From NCBI GenBank assembly GCA_023423405.1, contig JAFAFR010000014.1, positions 372,001 to 436,000 of the forward strand: DNA of 64,000 nt, in the 5' to 3' direction. Of the stretch, positions 59,975 through 64,000 are shown in pieces (positions within the stretch are counted from its first letter, which is position 1; the number at the start of each line of letters is the position of its first letter). The notes beneath the pieces were generated by a model. The model saw only the letters and a program-made list of their open reading frames with translations, was not told where the DNA came from and did not search any database. The translations under genes were made by a program, and so were the position numbers. This DNA comes from Bacteroidota bacterium (GTDB lineage Bacteria; Bacteroidota; Bacteroidia; Chitinophagales; Chitinophagaceae).

Positions 59975-62298
59975 TCCAGCAACCGCTGCAACCTGGGCTG
60001 TTCTTCGAGCCTGCGGTCCATTTGCCTTCTCACGCTGTCGCTCATGTACCAGTTCATGGCGTATGGCCCCTTCGACAGTGTATCGCCCCTGATCTCGGGG
60101 TCGTTGTACAAATGGATGGGCGTATAGCTGAAACTTTGTACACCCTGTCCGCCTGCCTGCTGGCTGAGGTCGCGTATGCTGGTAATGAAGCGGCGGTCGT
60201 TGACGATCGATTGCATATCAAAAGCACCAATGATGGTAAACAGGGGCGAGAACACATCGTTCATAAAGGGACCGATGGGAGAGAGCGGCACATTTCCCTG
60301 CGGGCTGTTGGTGATGTGAAGAATGCGTATCGATAATTTTGAACAACGTTGACGGAACAGCGGGTCCTTACTACTTCGGATGGTGAGCAGCATGGCCCGG
60401 ATCATTTCCTGTACCACGCCGGCGCCGCTGTTGTCGAAATAACCGCCGTCGACGAAATAGTTGGCGCGCAGGGTGTCGGAAGGATTTTTGCTTTCGGGTG
60501 TTGGTGACCGGTAGCTGTCGATCCTCCCCGCCGGGCTGATAAAAGGAAACCTTGCTCCCAGTATGGCTGCGGTGCTCAGCTTAAGGCTCTGATCGGGTTG
60601 CAGAAGCGACAGCACATCCACCCGGCGGTTGAAGAGTTCGGGCTGCAGGCGGATGCTCGACAATACACCGGGGCTTCCATCCTTCACCCGGGTGGTATTG
60701 ATAAAGAGCAGGGGCATGGGGCTGGTAAGGCCCTGTTGTGTGATGCATTGGTCGAAGTGCGTGGAGTCGAAGCCGATATAATAGTAGCTGCGGTCTTCTG
60801 CTTTTTCAAATGCTTCTTCCAGCGCTTCTGCGCGATCGCCGTCCGGTACCAGCCAGTTGACCACCGGTATGTAATTGAAGAAATCGGGTCCCAGCATTCT
60901 TGCCAGGGTATAGGTAAGAAAATCCTGTTTCAGGAAATTCCGGGAGGCTTCCTCGAATCCGCGTATAGGCGCTTTTTGTTGCTGGTGCAGGAGCATGGCA
61001 TAAAAAGTAGCGAGCCCCACACCGCCGCCAGAGGTGCCCGACAGCGCAAAGAGATGGCGGGAAAAACGCTCACCCCCTTCGATGGAAGCGTCCTCTATCT
61101 TACCCAATACCGACGATACCCAGTAAGCCGAACGGGAAGCGCCACCATTGGCCAGCACGATGTAAAGCGGATAGGTTTGCGCGGTGTCTATTTCCTGGCG
61201 GTCCACCACCCAGCGTTGCAGGTACTCCTGTATGTCCTGCCGCTGCTGGTAAACAGTTGGCGGTATATTTCTTTCTGCGAGGGAGCCGGTCCGAACACGG
61301 TGATGATCGGGTGTGGGGATAAAGGCAGCAAAAAAGAAAATGAAGAAATGCAGGCTGATTCCCCACTTGCAGGAGAGCGCCGCTACGATGTTTCCAAACC
61401 CGGGCAGCACGGCAAAGGCCAGCAGGATAAAAGGGAAGGGCCCGATCAGGCTGCTGGCTTTCATGAAAAAAATGCCGGCTGCATAAACGGTGAGTCCAAC
61501 GAGGCAGATGATATTAAACGCTGCGAAATAACCTTTTTCTTCCGGGGGCAGGTGGAGGAAATGCATCAGGGCCGTTTCGTATCGTTTCCATCCTTTGGTA
61601 TGGGTTACCTGTGTGGATTTGTTTGATTCCAGTTGCAGCGCTTCCATGCGATGGCGGCGCAGGTTCACATAGAGCATAAAGGCCACGAGCAGCAGGAGCA
61701 ACAGAAAGAGCAGGTAGGGGACACGGCTGAACCATCCCTGCCAGGCATAAAGCAGCAGCAGCAGGGGCGCCAGCGCCGCGAGGGTCCAGAGTAGCATGCG
61801 CAGGAACCAGCCTTCTTTTCCATAAGCGCTCAGGCGGATGAGTTGCTTGTCGGTTTGCCAGAGGATAAATGTTCCGCCGATCAGGAAAAGAATGGGTTGC
61901 CGGAGCAGCCAGGATTTTTCACTCAGCAGGCTGCAGAGAGAAAGTATAACAACCAACAGGCAGGCATAACCGAGTAGCCTCGGAAAGCGGTGAAGAAAAC
62001 GCAGTTCCATATCATCGGCATGCTGCCTGCGGCGATAAGACTTGATGTAGGACACCATCCGCGATGAATACCAGCTCACGTACACCCAAAAGACGATGGC
62101 CACCAGGAAGATGGTTTTGGAGAGCAGTACGGAACTGAATTGGTGGTTGTTCTCCGTGAAGGAAATGAGCAGGTCTTTTCCCTGGGATAATTGGGTAAAG
62201 CCAAGCAATGCCAGGAGAATGAAAAGCAGGGAAGGAAAAAATATCCAGAAGCAGCGCAACAGGTTTGCCAGAAACCGTATCGGGTAATAAGAATGCAT
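59947..62298 (-). CDS. Multi-pass membrane patatin-like phospholipase
   Basis: A 783-residue protein combining about eight N-terminal transmembrane helices (within residues 10-330: FFPSLLFILLALLGF, TIFLVAIVFWVYV, LLGYACLLVVILSL and others) with a C-terminal patatin domain (about 370-720). The catalytic dyad is visible as G-T-S-G-G in FALSGTSGGGVGLATF (Ser near 423) and D-G-G in NYFVDGGYFDNSGAG (near 617). The oxyanion segment reads LANGGASRSAYWV. Patatins deacylate lipids. The fusion to a large membrane domain suggests action at the inner membrane. The start codon directly follows the obg stop. Confidence 0.85.
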   Translation of the reverse strand: MHSYYPIRFLANLLRCFWIFFPSLLFILLALLGFTQLSQGKDLLISFTENNHQFSSVLLSKTIFLVAIVFWVYVSWYSSRMVSYIKSYRRRQHADDMELRFLHRFPRLLGYACLLVVILSLCSLLSEKSWLLRQPILFLIGGTFILWQTDKQLIRLSAYGKEGWFLRMLLWTLAALAPLLLLLYAWQGWFSRVPYLLFLLLLLLVAFMLYVNLRRHRMEALQLESNKSTQVTHTKGWKRYETALMHFLHLPPEEKGYFAAFNIICLVGLTVYAAGIFFMKASSLIGPFPFILLAFAVLPGFGNIVAALSCKWGISLHFFIFFFAAFIPTPDHHRVRTGSLAERNIPPTVYQQRQDIQEYLQRWVVDRQEIDTAQTYPLYIVLANGGASRSAYWVSSVLGKIEDASIEGGERFSRHLFALSGTSGGGVGLATFYAMLLHQQQKAPIRGFEEASRNFLKQDFLTYTLARMLGPDFFNYIPVVNWLVPDGDRAEALEEAFEKAEDRSYYYIGFDSTHFDQCITQQGLTSPMPLLFINTTRVKDGSPGVLSSIRLQPELFNRRVDVLSLLQPDQSLKLSTAAILGARFPFISPAGRIDSYRSPTPESKNPSDTLRANYFVDGGYFDNSGAGVVQEMIRAMLLTIRSSKDPLFRQRCSKLSIRILHITNSPQGNVPLSPIGPFMNDVFSPLFTIIGAFDMQSIVNDRRFITSIRDLSQQAGGQGVQSFSYTPIHLYNDPEIRGDTLSKGPYAMNWYMSDSVRRQMDRRLEEQPRLQRLLDQLSFQYQR

Positions 62299-63303
62299 TT
62301 ATACGAGGGCCTGGTGGAGCACTTTCCACAGCAGGTCTTTCAGTTCAGGTAAGCCCTGACCGGTAACCGAAGAAAAAAATACGTGCGGAATTCCGGCCGG
62401 CAGTTCTTTTGCGATGGCTGTTTTCAATTCATCGTCGAGCATATCCGATTTGCTGATCCCTATCACAAAATCTTTCTGCAGCATTTCTTCGTTGTATTCT
62501 TTTAGCTCATTATGTAATACTTCGAATTCTTTTGCATGGTCTTTGCTGTCGGCGGGGATCACAAAAAGCAGGATGGAGTTGCGTTCGATGTGGCGGAGGA
62601 AACGATGGCCCAGTCCGCGCCCTTCGGCGGCCCCTTCGATGATGCCCGGCAGGTCGGCCACGCAGAAAGAAGTGCCGTTGCGGTATTCCACCATACCGAG
62701 CTGTGGTTGCAGGGTGGTGAAGGCATAATCGGCGATGCGGGGTTTTGCAGCCGTGATCACGCTGAGCAGGGTGGACTTGCCGGCGTTGGGAAAGCCCACC
62801 AGCCCTACGTCTGCCAGCACTTTCAGTTCCAATATAACAAATGCCTCTTCGCCGGGTTCGCCGGGCTGGGCATGTTCCGGTGCCTGGTTTGTGGGGGTGG
62901 CGAAACGTGCATTGCCTAGGCCGCCCCGTCCACCCCGCATCAGGATGATCTCCTGTCCGTCTTCCAGGATCTCCGCCTGTTTTTCGCCAGTCGCTTCGTT
63001 AAAAGCGATGGTACCTAATGGTACTTCGATGTAAATATCCTTGCCGCTGCGGCCGCTTGAATTATTACCGCTGCCATTCTCACCGTTCTCTGCCAGGATA
63101 TTTTTATGGTATCGTAAATGCAGCAGGGTCCAGAGGTTTTTATTGCCCCGAACTATGATATGGGCGCCCCTTCCGCCGTCGCCTCCATCGGGACCGGCTT
63201 TGGGATTGAATTTGGTCCGCATGAAATGCTTACTCCCCGCGCCTCCGTGACCGCTTCTGCAATAAACTTTTATCTGGTCAACAAAATTCGACTTCTCTGA
63301 CAA
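62299..63303 (-). CDS. obg: Obg-family GTPase
   Basis: A 334-residue essential ribosome-assembly GTPase. The N-terminal glycine-rich Obg domain starts SNFVDQIKVYCRSGHGGAGS and continues with KAGPDGGDGGRGAHIIV. G-motifs follow: GFPNAGKST (G1), the DLPG of VADLPGIIEGA (G3) and GISKSD (G4-like). No ATG or GTG exists near the family start; the TTG at 63303 gives MSEKSNFVDQIKVY, which matches Bacteroidota Obg N-termini, so a TTG start is inferred. The open frame continues upstream without stops but is antisense-like over the carbonic-anhydrase-like gene. It directly precedes the patatin gene. Confidence 0.95.
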   Translation of the reverse strand: MSEKSNFVDQIKVYCRSGHGGAGSKHFMRTKFNPKAGPDGGDGGRGAHIIVRGNKNLWTLLHLRYHKNILAENGENGSGNNSSGRSGKDIYIEVPLGTIAFNEATGEKQAEILEDGQEIILMRGGRGGLGNARFATPTNQAPEHAQPGEPGEEAFVILELKVLADVGLVGFPNAGKSTLLSVITAAKPRIADYAFTTLQPQLGMVEYRNGTSFCVADLPGIIEGAAEGRGLGHRFLRHIERNSILLFVIPADSKDHAKEFEVLHNELKEYNEEMLQKDFVIGISKSDMLDDELKTAIAKELPAGIPHVFFSSVTGQGLPELKDLLWKVLHQALV

Positions 63304-63332
63304 ATTATACAAGCTTGAGGAACAAAGATAGC

Positions 63333-63926
63333 CTATCCTTTTGCCTCCAGCCAGCTTTCGTAGCTTTTTTGCTGTTGTGGCCGCGAATCGGGCCGTTCGG
63401 TCAGCGGATGGCAGGGCCTGCAGCCCGCCTGCATTTCGGCCGGGAGTGACTGGTAGAGGGCCGTGCCGCGGCTCTTCCAGTGGATCATGGCATCGTCCAG
63501 CTCCTTTACGATCCGGGCCGGGTTTCCCACTACGAGGCTGCGGGGTGGAATTTTTTCTCCTTCCCGGAGCAGGCTGAGGGCGCCCAGGATGGAATTTTCT
63601 CCCAAAACCACGCCGTCCATCACAACAGCGTTCATGCCTACCAGGCAGTTGCGGCCAATCTCGGCGCCGTGAACGATGGCGCCGTGCCCGATATGGGCTG
63701 CTTCGCGCAACAACACCTGCCTGCCGGGAAATAGATGCAGGGTACAGTTTTCCTGCACGTTGCAACCGTCTTCCAAAATGATCTCGCCCCAGTCGCCGCG
63801 CAGGGCGGCACCCGGGCCAATATAGCAGTCTTTCCCAATGACCACATTCCCGGTTACGCAGGCCTGGGGATGAACAAAGGAAGAAGGATGGACCACGGGC
63901 TGGAAGCCATTGAAGGTATAAAACAT
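63333..63926 (-). CDS. Gamma-carbonic-anhydrase-like hexapeptide protein (PaaY type)
   Basis: A 197-residue left-handed beta-helix protein. It shows hexapeptide repeats (VVIGKDCYIGPGAALRGDWGEIILEDGCNVQENC) and the metal-binding histidines in TLHLFPG and HIGHGAIVHG. These are features of the gamma-carbonic anhydrase/PaaY group. PaaY enzymes are thioesterases or carbonic anhydrases associated with phenylacetate catabolism. The 3' end of a PaaI-like thioesterase lies 9 bp upstream, which supports a Paa-type context. The C-terminal 50 residues extend past the helix (RGTALYQSLPAEMQAGCRPCHPL), as in PaaY. Confidence 0.85.
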   Translation of the reverse strand: MFYTFNGFQPVVHPSSFVHPQACVTGNVVIGKDCYIGPGAALRGDWGEIILEDGCNVQENCTLHLFPGRQVLLREAAHIGHGAIVHGAEIGRNCLVGMNAVVMDGVVLGENSILGALSLLREGEKIPPRSLVVGNPARIVKELDDAMIHWKSRGTALYQSLPAEMQAGCRPCHPLTERPDSRPQQQKSYESWLEAKG

Positions 63927-63935
63927 GCGAAAAGA

Positions 63936-64000
63936 TTAAGGATGAACAAGCGGCTTGCCGGTGCGGAAGCAGGTGCCTTTGAAATGGGCAACGGCTTCCT
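63936..64000 (-). CDS. Probable PaaI-like thioesterase, 3' end only
   Basis: Only the last 20 codons and the stop are in the window. They read EAVAHFKGTCFRTGKPLVHP, which resembles the final strand and tail of PaaI-type hotdog thioesterases (VAxFxGTxYRTG). The stop is 9 bp before the gamma-carbonic-anhydrase-like start, so the two are probably co-transcribed. Identification rests on a short fragment plus the PaaY-like neighbour. Confidence 0.5.
   Translation of the reverse strand, partial: EAVAHFKGTCFRTGKPLVHP

Noticed and set aside
1..64000. tRNA, rRNA, transposase or phage genes
   Set aside because: None was recognised on either strand by eye; a covariance or profile search would be decisive.

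Overview
The window looks like a chromosome segment of a G+C-rich Bacteroidota, most likely a member of the Chitinophagaceae. The evidence is a SusC/SusD pair, a Reg_prop/Y_Y_Y sensor kinase with a LytTR regulator, TlpA-like and DUF4369 thiol proteins, a GH3-like acyl ligase, a tandem rhomboid pair with a C-terminal tail, near absence of Shine-Dalgarno sequences, and several TAnnTTTG (-7) promoter elements typical of the phylum. The family-level call is an inference.

1-19 kb is a glycan-use region. It opens with a truncated class A beta-lactamase-like serine hydrolase coupled to a secreted GH9-CE4 fusion. A minus-strand block follows: sensor kinase, LytTR regulator, GH20 hexosaminidase with PA14, and a GyrI-like protein. 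Divergent from it runs susC, susD, a GH36/GH27-like alpha-galactosidase-type enzyme and a six-hairpin glycosidase-like protein. The kinase pair probably senses a glycan product and controls the divergent SusCD operon.

19-34.5 kb is mostly housekeeping: a GNAT acetyltransferase, a DUF234-type AAA ATPase with an elaborate operator-like promoter, fabG, a GH3-like ligase, lptB, metF, a SurA-like PPIase, a thioredoxin-fold protein, rlmD, two rhomboids (the second lacking the catalytic serine), a membrane-anchored EEP hydrolase and cysS. A 1116-residue ThuA/sugar-dehydrogenase/PKD/cytochrome c lipoprotein follows (34.5-37.9 kb).

37.9-47.4 kb is accessory. A 1.3-kb non-coding stretch holds short tandem tracts with a strict 11-bp period. 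Then comes an AT-rich island (39.1-44.5 kb) with a nucleotidyltransferase, a complete type II restriction-modification system with its controller protein and C-box, and a DUF6624 lipoprotein. These are separated by integron attC-like hairpins, so the island resembles a cassette array without a visible integrase. A secreted esterase follows, and then a second 11-bp-period tract that fills most of the gap before the M1 peptidase.

47.4-64 kb carries an M1 aminopeptidase, a pentapeptide-repeat protein, a TlpA-like lipoprotein, L-rhamnose catabolism (rhaT, bifunctional aldolase/dehydrogenase, rhaI; no kinase in view), an unknown secreted protein, an SMP-30-like propeller, MtfA-like peptidase, MnmD, an AlkA-like glycosylase, a multi-pass membrane patatin, Obg, a gamma-carbonic-anhydrase-like protein and the 3' end of a probable PaaI-like thioesterase. 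No rRNA, tRNA, CRISPR array or insertion sequence was recognised.

The most unusual signal is the set of non-coding 11-bp-period tracts on both sides of the accessory island. Each has a different unit sequence but the same near-helical period.
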